Below are positions 11,901 to 24,050 of a DNA stretch of 64,000 nt, piece by piece; position 1 is the first letter of the stretch, and the number at the start of each line of letters is the position of its first letter. The translations under genes and the position numbers were made by a program. Source of the DNA: Lingula anatina (Eukaryota > Brachiopoda > Lingulata > Lingulida > Lingulidae); contig NW_019775441.1 in NCBI RefSeq assembly GCF_001039355.2, forward strand, positions 1 to 64,000, in the 5' to 3' direction. The notes beneath the pieces were generated by a model. That model searched no databases. It was given only the letters and a program-made list of their open reading frames with translations, and had not been told where the DNA came from.

Positions 11901-14900
11901 TCTAGCGGATAGGTTTGAAGAGCTGGAGGTACGGAAGAAGCCTGTGGCACAAGTGGTTTCATTGGTTGAATCACTAGCAAGGTTACATATTTACAATGGC
12001 GACCTATTAGAAAAGCTGGCCCAGGTACTCGTGCAGAACAAGCGGTTCATGAGTGCAGCTCAGGTGTTAGAACTGTTGTCTTCATTGTCACACCTACGCC
12101 TCAGGGACCCAATGCTGCTAGCCTTCATTGACAGTGAAATTGACCAGAAACACATGGTTTTAGGCCGCGCATTTCCAAAGAAACTTGCAGATGTGTTACT
12201 GTCATTTGCTAATTTGAATTACGTTCCTGAATATAGTTGGATATCTGAACCAATGTTTTGGAGCTACTTTGAAGTAAGTTATGATGACAGATGAACATTT
12301 CTCTTTTGAAAACAACCAAAACTGTCTGCTGTCTTTTTTTTTTCATCCATTGCCCTTTTAAAGGCTAAGTGTCCTCTCTCAGAGTCTGACAGGGGAAGGG
12401 TCCTTTGCACAGCAATTCAAGAAATGTAAATAGACACTTAAACTAACAGAAGGTTGTATGTTATTTTATTGTTTGCTCTTCTTGGACAAAGTTTTTAAGT
12501 TGTAATGGAGTAGATACAATGTGTTACTATATGGCAATATATAAAGGACAGCTTATTTTTGCCCAGAAGGATACCACAATACACATCCAATAGGGCACCC
12601 CAATACAAAATCCTGTAGGACGCCCCAATACACATCCTTTAGAACACCCCAATACACATCCCATAGGACACCCCAATACACATCCTTTAGAACACCCCAA
12701 TACACATCCTATAGGACACCCCAATACACATCCTTTAGAACACCCCAATACACATCCTATAGGACACCCCAATACACATCCTTTAGAACACCCCAATACA
12801 CATCCTATAGGACACCCCAATACACATCCTTTAGAACACCCCAATACACATCCTATAGGACACCCCAATACACATCCTTTAGAACACCCCAATACACATC
12901 CTATAGGACACCCCAATACACATCCTTTAGAACACCCCAATACACATCCTATAGGACACCCCAATACACATCCTTTAGAACACCCCAATACACATCCTAT
13001 AGGACACCCCAATACACATCCTTTAGAACACCCCAATACACATCCTATAGGACACCCCAATACACATCCTTTAGAACACCCCAATACACATCCTATAGGA
13101 CACCCCAATACACATCCTTTAGAACACCCCAATACACATCCTATAGGACACCCCAATACACATCCTTTAGAACACCCCAATACACATCCTATAGGACACC
13201 CCAATACACATCCTTTAGAACACCCCAATACACATCCTATAGGACACCCCAATACACATCCTTTAGAACACCCCAATACACATCCTATAGGACACCCCAA
13301 TACACATCCTTTAGAACACCCCAATACACATCCTATAGGACACCCCAATACACATCCTTTAGAACACCCCAATACACATCCTATAGGACACCCCAATACA
13401 CATCCTTTAGAACACCCCAATACACATCCTATAGGACACCCCAATACACATCCTTTAGAACACCCCAATACACATCCTATAGGACACCCCAATACACATC
13501 CTTTAGAACACCCCAATACACATCCTATAGGACACCCCAATACACATCCTTTAGAACACCCCAATACACATCCTATAGGACACCCCAATACAGGCCCTGT
13601 AGGGCAACCTAATACACATCCTTTAGAACACTCCAATACATATCCTATAGGACACCCCAAAACACATTCTGTGGGGTATTCTAATACACGTCCTTTAGAA
13701 CACCCCAATACATATCCTATAGGACACCCCAAAACACATTCTATGGGGTATCCTAATACACATTCCCTGTGATGCCTCAATTCAAATCCAGTGGGATGTC
13801 CCATACACATCCAGTGAGATTGCCCAATACATAGCCAGACATGCTGAAAACTTTTCAGAATGACCGGACATGTAGACCAGCAGTAATGAAAAATTTGCTG
13901 GACCGAATGGATTTTTGTCGGACCGAAAATCCCTATTCGTTTAAGACTGATACTACCAGTACGATTAGGGTAGCTTACTTTGTTAGTGAATGTGATATAG
14001 GCTTGAAATGGAAGGGAAAAAACGCTTTGGGTTTTATATAATTTTATAAGTGAAGTATGTCGAATTATGACTGTAAATTCAAAATTGCTGCTCTTAAAAC
14101 TCTTATAGGTCCTTTGGACCGACCATGTCCAATTTTTTACTGGTCCAGACAAAATTTCCCGGTCATGACCGATCGGACCGACAGTTTCAGCATGTCTGCA
14201 TAGCCCATGGGAAACCCCAATATAAATTACTAGATTATGGCCAAATTGACCATATTGACTCCATTATATTGTAGACCACCCCAGTTCAACACAAACATGT
14301 CTGGCTGGACATGATATGGTCACTGGTCATCTTGAACAAGGCTCTCCCAGATCAGATACAGAGCGTCTTGTCACCAAGTTTTTATGAACCATTATTGAAG
14401 ACATTTGAGGAGAAAGATGGTAAGTGTTAATGCATGTCATGGTATGAAAATTCTTTAACATGTTGGACATTGGGATTTTGATCAAGATTTTATTTTTTAT
14501 TTTTTATTTTTTTTTTTATTTTTTTTAATATTAGTTATTTTATTACTATTATTATAAAATATTTTTGAATTTATTTTGTTGATTAATTAGAGGTGGATTT
14601 ATTCGAAAGGAAATATATACATATATGTACATATATATATTTTATTATATTGTGGGTATTTGTAATTCATAAGCAGTATTTAACTTTAAGTATTTTAGAA
14701 AACCAATTATTATGCACTCTCTTTTATCTGTGGAGTATAGCCAACTAATCATGTTGAGAATTTCAACTATGGCATCATCTTTAAATTGTGGTTTCAAAAA
14801 TACATTGCTAGATTTTTTCACTCACTTCTTTGGGGCCATTCAGAGTGAGAAGATCCGATTGCTAACTGGTCCATGGCCTAAATATGGCAAAGATGAAAGG

Positions 14901-16357
14901 AAGACTGCTTAATCCTGTAATGGACTCCCCGTCTCTGACACACCTCCCCAGGCGTCGTCCCTGCAGGGGCACAGTAATTAAAACTTGGGTCTATTCGACT
15001 GGTGGATGTGTGGGGAGGCGTGTAAGAGGTGGAGAGTCCATTACAGGATTAAGCGGTCTTCCATTCATGTAGGTCCGCCATATTTAGGCCATGGACCAGT
15101 TAGCACTCATTCTTCTCATTCTGAATGGTCCCTTTGACCTATTTCCTCTCACTGGGCTCTATTTTTCATAGTACACACTGGTCCATGCTGTATTTGTTTC
15201 TTAGTATATAATGCCATTCAGAATAGGGGACTAACTAGTCCATGGGTCAAATATGGTGACCCACTACTAAGCTTGCCATCTAATCTGCTAATAGACACTG
15301 AATAGATATCCCATGGGGAAGTAATTGAGTGGGTCGGCCATGTTTGACACTTGGACTAGTTGGCTTCCTATTCTGAATGGGGCCTATGATAAATTTGTAA
15401 TAATAATCGGAAGATAATATTGTTGACTATCATTTTTAAAAAATAAAGCTCATAATTATTGACAATCCTTTTTTTCTGACTGATTTAACAAATAATAGTT
15501 TCTTATTACCATCCCCCTGCCTGGCTGGGCCATCATCACTGCGACTGATTCTTTTCAGCTGGCGTTCAGCAGAATTTGGCCTGCAGAAAGTTACTGCAGA
15601 TAAATGCCAGCGCCAATTTGGACATGGAGGGGACGTATGAAGGGGAGCTGCTGCCGGAGGATTTTATCACCAGATATAACGTGAAGGTGTGTCCCTTTGT
15701 CACTGTCAGTCTTGTCTTCATAAAACTGCCCTTTTATACCAGCCAGATATTGTCATATTTTTGAAAAAATTAAAAAGGTGCGGTATCATGAATGATTTGG
15801 CAAAAAATAAAAATAAAAGGTCTGCTCTTGGTAAAATTTGATCTAATGTTTTTTGGTAAAAGTTACACTTTTTTATTTTTTTATTCAGATATCTCTCCCC
15901 CCCCCCCCCTTCCCCCCAAATTAACGGCGTAAATATCAGGATGAAAGCTATCTTGCACAAATGCCTATAGTTAAAAAAGAGAAATTATAAGTTGTTTTAA
16001 GTCCTATTTTGGATAATATTATAAACCGCATAATCATGTCCCTTACTTACAGTACTACAGTATCTTTGATAGTAATATGATCAATGGCGCTGTAATCAAG
16101 GTTGTGATTTTTCTGTTTTTTAACTTTGTTTTTTTGTTTTTTTTTATTTCTGGGATAATTGCACAACATCCTCCATTTTCACCCCCACCCCCCACCTAAC
16201 AAATTACATCCCTTTTTAATTTGGCAGGTGTCTATAATTGCCATAAAGTGTAAAACTCTTCAGGAAAAGGCTGAACTGATAATTATTCTAATAATTACTC
16301 AAGTTGAGGAAAATGTAAAATGGCTTTTTTTATACATGTATTTGTACAAATAAAAAA

Positions 16358-16394
<37 letters not shown>

Positions 16395-17677
16395 TAGCCT
16401 CCCTCCATTCCCAAGGTCTCCCTGGTGCATGCACTGAGTAAGGTGGTAAAACTCCAGGCTGTCAGTGAGGACTGCTTCAAGGAGAATGTGTTCCTAGACT
16501 CAGGCCACTTGATCCGTGAGTAGTCTGCTTTTTTATTTTTTATTTTATTTTATTTTAATTTTTTTTCCAACATGAAGTATTCATAGAAACAGAGAAAAAG
16601 TGCATGGAAACATTATATGTGAGTAGATTTCTGGGATGTTGTGCTTGACTAGTTCTGGCATTTTTTCCATTATCGATTTTTAGTTTTGCAAGTTTATCTA
16701 CATGACACATACTTTTTACCTTTAAGTTGTAAATCATTTTCCTGTTTGTGTTTCAGATGTGGAGCTGCTTCTGAATCAGCAGGGTTTTTATGTACCTCTT
16801 GATAAAGAGCACTCAGATGATGTATTCAGGTAGGAGTTGTTTTTTTTTTCTGTTACCAACGTTATTCAAAAAGTTGTGAATGGAATTTGAAAAAAAACTT
16901 TCAGAATTTTTTGGGAGGGGGCCAAGTAATAAATTCTTCGGTTTATAATAAACAGTAAGTGGTAAATTAGATAATTATTTGTTTGTCTGTGTGTAATATT
17001 ATGCAAAAGGTTGTGGACGGATTTTGATTACATTTTAGAAACTATTTCAAAGAGAATGTATAAAATAATTATTCAATTTTGGTGGTGACCAGTCGATTGA
17101 GTCTATGTGCCTTTGAGCAACATAATGCAAAAATAGATTTTGATTTAATTTCCAAAATAGGTCAAAAGTGGTTTAGATTTTGGTGTTAATTTATTAGCAA
17201 ATTGCTAATGCCAATTGAGCATTTGAAATTATAATAATTTATTAAATGCATAATAATAAAAACTGAGCTGCTTTGTCTTAACAAGTTATTTCTGTATTTA
17301 ATAGTGTTATTTTCATCGTTACAGTAATTATTTTTATTCTGATTGTTATTATTTCATTTTACTAATTTTTTCAGAGGGTGGGGTATATTTTCATTCATTT
17401 CAAAATGTCTGCTCTCTAGTTAGCAACATACTTGCCAGAAAATATGTCCTTCATATTTCCTAACATGCATTGTACTTGATCTGTGTTCAGAGTGGCCGTC
17501 ATTGTGATGGATTTCCCTTTCATGACGCTGGGAGACGTGCAGCCTGTGGGAGCATTTGCACTAACAATCAGGCACTTGGAGAAACTTGGGTACTTAGTGG
17601 TAGAGGTGAATATTATAAGAAAAAGAAAGTTTGTGTATCTGTGTGCTCATCTCTCTCTCTCTCTTTCTCTCTCTCAG

Positions 17678-17708
<31 letters not shown>

Positions 17709-18870
17709 ATTTGTCTGTGCATTCGCACACATGCTTCTCTATATGTTGATTAATGACTGTGCAACGGTGCATCTGAAAGTATATAAGAGAATTGGAGCAA
17801 ATCTGTGATGTGTAGTAGTATGCATTTACAAGGCATACATGTACTTACCAGTATAACTTTGACTTCAAAAAAAAAATTATATAAAAATTATATACACACA
17901 CACACACACACACACATACTTGTCTATGTGTACCAACCGAGGACATCAGCACAACACCATACAACCGAGGACATCTTATTCCTTGGTTAAATCAAAATAA
18001 AAACATTCAATTTAGGGTAAAATCTATTCGAGTATGAATGTTATAAATTAATTTTTTATAAAAACTAATTTTTTGCTGACAAGAATTTTACATTCTAACC
18101 GAGGACACACACGGACACACACACGGACAGACACTACACATTACAACCGAGGACATGCATGCATCTACATGTAATAATGATTGTACTTTTAATGCAAAGC
18201 AAATTTTATATAGCGTTACTTTGCAGCAATTCACATTTTTATGAAATTCTTTCATATTTAAGGTAAATTCCAAAATAACACCAGAGGTGATGATTAAATG
18301 AACAGTTATACAATATTTAATGCTGGGCTTTGCCACTTTTTTAGAATTGAAGATTATGAGATAAAACATCAATTAATTTAGGAAAAGAAAGGATACTGAT
18401 GAAATAAAATAAAAGACCAAAGAAATTCGTTTTCAAACATTTTATTTTCATAATGCTTATTTTCTATTTAGCACTCTTTTATTATCATGAATTTTNACAC
18501 TCGTGGCGGGAATTTGGCCCGCGCTATACAGCATAACCGAGGACTGGCTCAGAATAGCGTCAAATTTCACCACCTAACTTGAAATGGGCCCCTTTATGCA
18601 TTCCACTGCTTATGTCAACCGAGGACGTCCTCGGTTGGAGGTGTGTCCTCGGTTAGTGGGTTTCGGGCGGGTGTGTGTCCTCGGTTAGAATGCGTGCACA
18701 AGAGCACACACACACACATCAAAAGAAATTAACCAGATCGACACCTCATTTCTCTATTCCAGATTCCTTACACAGAGCTGGGAGGGGAGTCAAAGGTCAA
18801 TGTCCTCAGCAATGCCCTGAGGAGAGCAGTACAAAGCCGGATCGCTGACCAGCTCAGTGAAGCAGTCTGA
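8751..18870 (+). CDS. FAST kinase domain-containing protein (FASTKD family), mitochondrial; 10 coding exons, 717 aa
   Basis: FASTKD proteins are mitochondrial RNA-binding factors acting in mitochondrial mRNA processing and stability. Coding exons: 8751-8880, 9429-9612, 10261-10663, 11524-12273, 14275-14419, 15559-15686, 16398-16515, 16757-16829, 17491-17605, 18763-18870. All are GT-AG, phases agree, and the total is 2154 nt. The N-terminus (MLFHAMKMQCYRSWLCAASL) is basic, as in a mitochondrial presequence. Residues 240-489 form a leucine-rich alpha-helical repeat region. WSLVILNKALPDQIQSVLSP (around residue 503) is typical of FAST_1, and KLLQINASANLDMEGTYEG begins the FAST_2-like part. The end (about 645-705; GAFALTIRHLEKLGYLVVE, then IPYTEL) is the RAP domain. 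The start chosen is the first ATG after the acceptor at 8733. I cannot assign the paralogue (FASTKD1-5), and the conserved middle is clearer than the N-terminus. Confidence 0.88.
8918..8986. repeat. (AT)n microsatellite
   Basis: A 69-bp TA/AT run lies in the intron about 40 bp after the first FASTKD coding exon. Apparent open frames reading alternating Ile-Tyr on both strands are by-products of this run. Confidence 0.95.
12572..13835. repeat. 24/48-bp higher-order minisatellite in FASTKD intron 5
   Basis: The basic unit is about 24 bp, CCCCAATACACATCC plus a variable end. Two variants alternate strictly, one ending TTTAGAACA and the other TATAGGACA, giving a 48-bp higher-order unit repeated over about 1 kb with almost no change. 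Diverged units lie at both edges. Because 48 is a multiple of 3, the reverse strand stays open for 541 codons of a Cys/Gly-rich 16-residue repeat. This frame has no homology signal, starts outside the array and lies inside the intron of a confident gene, so I treat it as non-coding. Confidence 0.93.
13836..14198. mobile_element. MITE inserted in the minisatellite (CAGACATGCTGAAA ends)
   Basis: The terminal inverted repeats CAGACATGCTGAAA and TTTCAGCATGTCTG bound a 363-bp non-coding element. GACCGGACATG- and GGACCGAC-type words are mirrored inside. CATAGC flanks both ends (13830-13835 and 14199-14204), consistent with a 6-bp target duplication. Minisatellite-like sequence (ACCCCAATA) resumes on the right, so the element appears to have landed inside the array. 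Confidence 0.7.
14832..15132. mobile_element. Foldback MITE, family D (CCATTCAGA ends)
   Basis: Arms of about 130 bp are inverted copies. Both contain GCTAACTGGTCCATGGCCTA and CTTAATCCTGTAATGGACTC in opposite orientation, and the termini are GGGGCCATTCAGA and TCTGAATGGTCCC. It is non-coding, in FASTKD intron 6. A partial second copy sits in a SORD intron at 40180-40368. Confidence 0.8.
15212..15384. mobile_element. Related short foldback MITE (CCATTCAGAATAGG ends)
   Basis: The termini GCCATTCAGAATAGG and CCTATTCTGAATGGGGC are inverted, and the arms share ACTAGTCCA and GTCAAA. It lies 80 bp from the family D element and shares its terminal word, so the two are probably relatives. It is non-coding. 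Confidence 0.7.
17935..18686. repeat. Cluster of nine AACCGAGGAC motifs around a 20-bp palindrome
   Basis: The 10-mer AACCGAGGAC occurs on the plus strand at 17935, 17963, 18097, 18145, 18535 and 18617. Its reverse complement starts at 18627, 18645 and 18677. Copies six and seven abut to form a perfect 20-bp palindrome (18617-18636). CA-rich simple repeats flank the cluster on both sides, and CACGGACACAC words lie between copies. A single N (18496) interrupts it. It lies in the last FASTKD intron, ending 76 bp before the terminal exon. It may be a foldback transposon with iterated subterminal motifs, or an array of protein-binding sites. I do not recognise it. Confidence 0.8.
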
Positions 18871-19486
18871 TTTGCTGACTGTCATGGATCTTATCACCTG
18901 AAGTTAAATTTTTCACTGGAAACACAGACATGTTGCTTTCTCTGCCCCTGCTGTTCTTCACACAGTTTACCATGTGATCTTTGACCCCAGAGAAGTCACG
19001 TGATTTCATATGACCTTTGACCTGAGACATGAATTCAAAATTATGGACTATGAACAACAGTAATATGTTGTCTTGCAGATCTTAGAATGTTTTGCTTGTT
19101 CCATGCTGTTTTTGCCCTCTGAGCTGCTTTGGTGGAGAAAAAGCTGATTAAGTATAGTGCTAGAACTTGGTATATGTGAGCAATTTGAATTTGTCCAGTG
19201 AAATATAAGACGTTCAAAAACGCTTTTAAGGATAAATGATCATAAAATAAGTCACGTTTACATTTCTTCCATCAAATAATCTATTTGAATTAGATTTTAC
19301 TGCATTGGTTATGTGAAATAACTGTTTTCTTGAAATATGTTAGAGTTGAGTCAAAAATCACAGTTACAATTTGGGTTATTCAACAAAAAAGTGGACATGT
19401 GAGCCCATGACACACATTTTGTGTAATATTTGCAAAGCTGTTTTATAATAAGTTTTAATTACTGTTGCATTTTTTTTATATTGGAG

Positions 19487-19492
19487 AATAAA
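19487..19492 (+). promoter_or_regulatory. Probable FASTKD polyadenylation signal
   Basis: AATAAA lies about 620 bp after the FASTKD stop codon, with no better candidate between. The sequence between is AT-rich and non-coding, as expected for a 3' UTR. The site is seen directly; its use is inferred. Confidence 0.45.
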
Positions 19493-19572
19493 TATGCTGT
19501 AATGTTAAGCATTGTGTCACTGACAAGACTCGAAGGTTCACTTTTTGTTTGAATGACCCTTAAAAAGGTGTG

Positions 19573-19698
19573 TACCCTCTACCAGGGTCACAGATGGGAG
19601 TTTTCAGTAGATATTCACAAACGTGTCTGGCTGATTCACAGTACGATACTTTACTGCTCTCTCGCGTTGGAGAAAATCTGCAACCCTGGTAGAGGGTA
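19573..19698. mobile_element. MITE, family C, with perfect 16-bp terminal inverted repeats
   Basis: The left end TACCCTCTACCAGGGT (19573-19588) is the exact reverse complement of the right end ACCCTGGTAGAGGGTA (19683-19698). The 126-bp element has no coding capacity. It is the second copy of the family seen at 8000-8129. Confidence 0.8.
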
Positions 19699-22077
19699 GT
19701 TCACCTGTCTGGTTTTTCATTTACTAGTTAAAAGACGGTGTATTGTGAAGAACAAAAGTCTCATCACAAATTCGTTGAGGAATGAATATGTAGATTGAAA
19801 AATGGAAAGTAAAGGTGAACGGTTTTCTGCGTTTGTTTTCTGAAAAAGAGATGTATGAAAAGTTAAATTTTTTATTTTATTTTTTATTTATACTTATTTT
19901 ATTTATTTATTTGCGGTAAAAGTTGATATGGAGATCCATTTGTGTGCTGAACGTCAATTCGAGTATTTGATGCTGTCGGAGAGACGGAAGTTGTTTGGGA
20001 GGGGGTGCAAATGCGAGGACTATTTGAAAACAATTTTCCCTTTATCCTATGAGAACTAGACTCTATGTAAGTAAACATGGAATTTCTGACATTCGAAATT
20101 CCTCCGTCAAGCAGAGATGCTCTTTCTGTAACATGATTATTTGTAAGACGGTGACTTGCATTTATTGCCTTTGACTTGAGTCAATACGCTATTTTTTAGA
20201 TCTTTGAGTATTATGTCTGTTGATGGCATTAAACGTCAGTGTTGAGGTTTATCAGAACTCGAATTCCCGATTGAGACAATATGTTGAAACTTGATACATA
20301 ACATTAATTAAATTGTAAATAATCGTAAATTTTAAATAATTAAAACATTGTTGTGCGACATCAAAAGACAGAAATGCGATGCATTTGAAACCCTCGTCTT
20401 GTTTCAAAACCTGGGAGTGCAGAATCCAAGATGCGACAGTTGTGACGGAGAAGCCCTGACAACCGTATGCCGTGTGTCGCTGGTGTCACATCATTGGATC
20501 AAAATTTACAAAATGAGTCTCCAATTTGTGTATTTTGATAAATATATCGTTAATTGGGCATGTTTTCTGAAAAATATGCTCCATTCTGACGGTCTGACGC
20601 AAACCGTTTAACAATCAATTTAGATTTGAAAATTACATACTAGGAGCTAAAAAGACAATTTAAGAGTTAATCTGAAAAATACAGATAGCTTGTTAAAATT
20701 CTAAAATTAGGAGTTACTTATGATAATTAAGAATCATCTACTAGTAAAGAATAGAAGTTCAAAGAAAACACTGCACAAGACAGACAGAGACGCGGTCACC
20801 AGACAACCAATACACGCGTTATGGTACAACATCTATCTTTTCCTCAATGACAAACACTAGAGACCCGGGCAACAGTAACGTACTCACGTTTTAAACAGTG
20901 ATATATCACTATATATATATATATAAATACTGATTTCACACACGTTAGTAATCAAGTTAAGGGCTTAACATATTTTAGAGTCTAAGCCAAGAAACTGAAT
21001 AAGAAATGGCTAGACGATCATTTAAGTGGGCATTTGCTCCGTATGGTGAGAACGTGTTCTATAAAAAGAAAAAATTGCGAGAAGAACAGGGGCAGGACAT
21101 TAAGTAAGACGTGCACGGCTGCAGACCAAAGATTTGTCGGAAAACCGAAGAAAAAAGCGTAACCAAGAGGACTGCGGTGAGTTTGTAAAAGGAGTATGAT
21201 AGCGTAAAAATATATTCTTTGTTGTTGCAACAACAGCTGTATTTTTTATTGATAAAATCAAACATTTCTGAAAAATATGTTGCAAGTCGGAGTCAAATTG
21301 TATCGCCATTTCTGGTCAAATGAAAATAAATGCTAAGCGTTATTTAGTTTGTATATCTTGAGATAACACAAACGCAAATTACTAATTTTTGTCTTTCTAA
21401 TTTAAACTTTGCAAAGTTAATTTAACACATATTTACTTGTATTTAACATCATATTTTTATTGGAAAATTTTTACTTAACGAAGAATTTTTGTCATTTTTA
21501 TTTAAACCTTGTAAAGTTAATTTAACACATAATAATGATATCTTTTTCACATCATATTTTACTTAGTAAATTTTAACGTAACGAATGCAAATTTTAATTT
21601 AAAAGGAATGCGTTCAGACAAATATGTGAATATCTGTAATGACAAAACAAGGTTTCCACGTTTGACAATATCATAAGCAATTATTTCCTTGATAAAATAT
21701 ATATATTCTCTCTAGGTTTGCCATGACAGTTTTTACATCGGTGCTTCAGTTTGTATTATAAACATTTTTTAAGTCAGGGAAGTGGGACTAATTGAGTGAT
21801 GCTCACAAGATTATTGGAATAAGAGAAAATTGAGCAAAATTAAATGTCGCATGCACATTTTTGCCCTTGTCATTGTTGAGTTTAGTCTGAGTTCAAATTC
21901 TTTCCAGCACATACCAAGGGCGAGGATGTTTCCTCGAACGGAAGAAACGGCTCAATAAAAACGCCCGCGTTTTAAAAGCTCGCCTTAAGTGCAATCACAG
22001 CATTGGTGATATCAATCTGCAGCAGAATTTCATATTTATAGTAAGGGTGCAGCTAGAAGTAGGGGGGGGGGGGGGGT
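19699..22077. other. Gene-free AT-rich DNA
   Basis: I see no splice-bounded exons, no protein motif and no RNA gene. Short T-rich stretches and a small (AT)n run near 20912 are the only structure noticed. A poly-G run lies directly before the N gap. Confidence 0.5.
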
Positions 22078-22393
22078 NNNNNNNNNNNNNNNNNNNNNNN
22101 NNNNNNNNNNNNNNNNNNNNNNNNNNNNNNNNNNNNNNNNNNNNNNNNNNNNNNNNNNNNNNNNNNNNNNNNNNNNNNNNNNNNNNNNNNNNNNNNNNNN
22201 NNNNNNNNNNNNNNNNNNNNNNNNNNNNNNNNNNNNNNNNNNNNNNNNNNNNNNNNNNNNNNNNNNNNNNNNNNNNNNNNNNNNNNNNNNNNNNNNNNNN
22301 NNNNNNNNNNNNNNNNNNNNNNNNNNNNNNNNNNNNNNNNNNNNNNNNNNNNNNNNNNNNNNNNNNNNNNNNNNNNNNNNNNNNNNNNNNNNN
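22078..22393. other. Assembly gap (316 N)
   Basis: The run of N starts right after a poly-G tract. Open frames that cross it are artefacts. The 5' part of the retrotransposon relic that resumes at 22394 is probably hidden here. Confidence 1.
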
Positions 22394-23080
22394 GTTGCTA
22401 ATAAAACACCTGGTGCTAGTAGTAGGTTCACAACTCGAGTGCCAAATAATCAACTATGCACGCGAGTTGTATTTTCTGCACCAACTTAAACGTGCCAAAC
22501 TGCCCTCATCAGATCTTGTCCGAGTATATCAGAGTTAAATCCGGTCTTTTGTTGAATCTGCTTGTCCTGTGTGGCACCCCGGATTAAGCAGGAAACAATA
22601 CAAAATAATCGAATCCATCCAGTTGAGGACACTTAGAATCATATTTCCCGATTTACCAAATGTCGGTTCTCTGAACGAGCGGCACATAGACCTCTGCCAA
22701 TCATTCTTTGTGAAAAATTTTTAAAAAAATGACAGAGACAAGCTGAATTGCTTTTAACCTGTAAATTACGTAGCTAGTCAAATTTCTATGTACCAAAATT
22801 CAGAACCGAACGTTTTAAAAATACCTTTAAACCCTTTTCCTTATCAAACTATTAGTGGTCTGTGTTTTATTTTGGAACTCATCTTGGTCTTTATTGTTTA
22901 TCTTTTAACTTTTGAGGATGGTGCTTTATTTATTTTTGAGCTCATTTTGGCCTCATTCTACATCCTTTATTTAATGTAAACTGTTTTATTTCGGAATTTT
23001 TATCCTAATCCAGTTTATGTACAACTTCAACCTTCTGGTTGCTATGTATTAATAAAGATATTATTATTATTATTATTATA
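22394..23080 (+). pseudogene. Broken non-LTR retrotransposon tail (reverse transcriptase C-terminus)
   Basis: The frame from 22398 reads ARELYFLHQLKRAKLPSSDL, a stop (TAA), then in the same frame RSFVESACPVWHPGL and LRTLRIIFPDLPNVGSLNER. This is the thumb and C-terminal region of a non-LTR retrotransposon reverse transcriptase, of the kind common in CR1/L2-like elements of animals. After the frame ends at about 22723 there is a T-rich 3' UTR. It closes with AATAAAGATA and an (ATT)n tail (23061-23079), as CR1/L2-type elements often do. The stop and the N gap show it is dead or incompletely assembled. Confidence 0.75.
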
Positions 23081-23508
23081 ACTACTTGGGTGGGACTATC
23101 AACACATATTTTGATAACTAGGGCGATGATTGTAGGGTGAACAGAATGAGATTGACATGCATAAATTATTTTTTTCCGAAAAGTTACTTTATCCAGGTTT
23201 CCTTGCATTGACGAAATACCTTAACCTTTTTGTCCGAGTAGATTTGCACGAAGAAGACATTTCTAGTGCCGAATACGTCAGTAAACCAGACACATTAAAA
23301 ACGAAGAGACCTTGATCTTGATAGTGACAACATTATTATACAGAGCCAAAGGTCTTGTAGAGTCTATGAAGGACAAAAATATATAATTTATACGTGGGAC
23401 ATCATCAGCGAAAGCACGAACACGCACTTTTTAATGTTTACTTGTAGAGAGGAGACCAACAAGGTGACCTTTTTACCTGCAAATCGAGGTCTTGATTTCA
23501 GGTGTACC

Positions 23509-23510
<2 letters not shown>

Positions 23511-23553
<43 letters not shown>
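23511..23553. repeat. (GT)n microsatellite
   Basis: An uninterrupted GT run in intergenic DNA. Confidence 0.95.
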
Positions 23554-23554
<1 letters not shown>

Positions 23555-23968
23555 CTTTTCTGAATTTTTAAGCACTCTTGCTTTATAACACTTACAACTT
23601 GATTTATAGTCAATTTGACCTGATTCTATTCCAATAAAAAATATGCATTTAACAGCATTGTGCATGTTTTCATTCCATCATATCATCAGCTTTAATAAAA
23701 TTTTAACTAGACTATTGCAAGAATAAGATAATACAGAGTGTCTTCTGTCTTGTGAAATAGTTTTTGGTTTCCATTAATAGAGCATTTACGTTAATTAATA
23801 ACTAAGTATGTGCTTAATCAAAAGTCAGCAAGACCCTATATTTTATCACTTTGCGCAATCATGTTTCACTGCATTCCAGAACCCCGAGCTTTAGAATCTT
23901 GCAAGCGATTTTTTAAAAATGGGAGAAAATATTGTTTTGCTCTCAAGAGCGTCCGGTATTTGACAACG

Positions 23969-24050
23969 TATTTTTAATCGTTGGAAGTGCAAGTGGTATT
24001 CTTAATCGTTGGAAGTGCAAGTGGTATTCTTAATCGTTGGAAGTGCAAGT
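23969..24050. repeat. 28-bp tandem repeat, three copies
   Basis: TTAATCGTTGGAAGTGCAAG plus GGTATTC is repeated three times almost without change, so it is a recent tandem duplication. It is intergenic and non-coding. Confidence 0.9.

Noticed and set aside
12527-14152. 541-codon Cys/Gly-rich repeat protein on the minus strand
   Set aside because: It is produced by a 48-bp minisatellite whose period is divisible by 3, lies in a FASTKD intron, and shows no sign of protein-level selection such as mainly synonymous change between units.
21995-22538. Open frames spanning the N gap
   Set aside because: They are artefacts of unknown bases. Only the part after 22394 has protein signal, and it is a retrotransposon relic.
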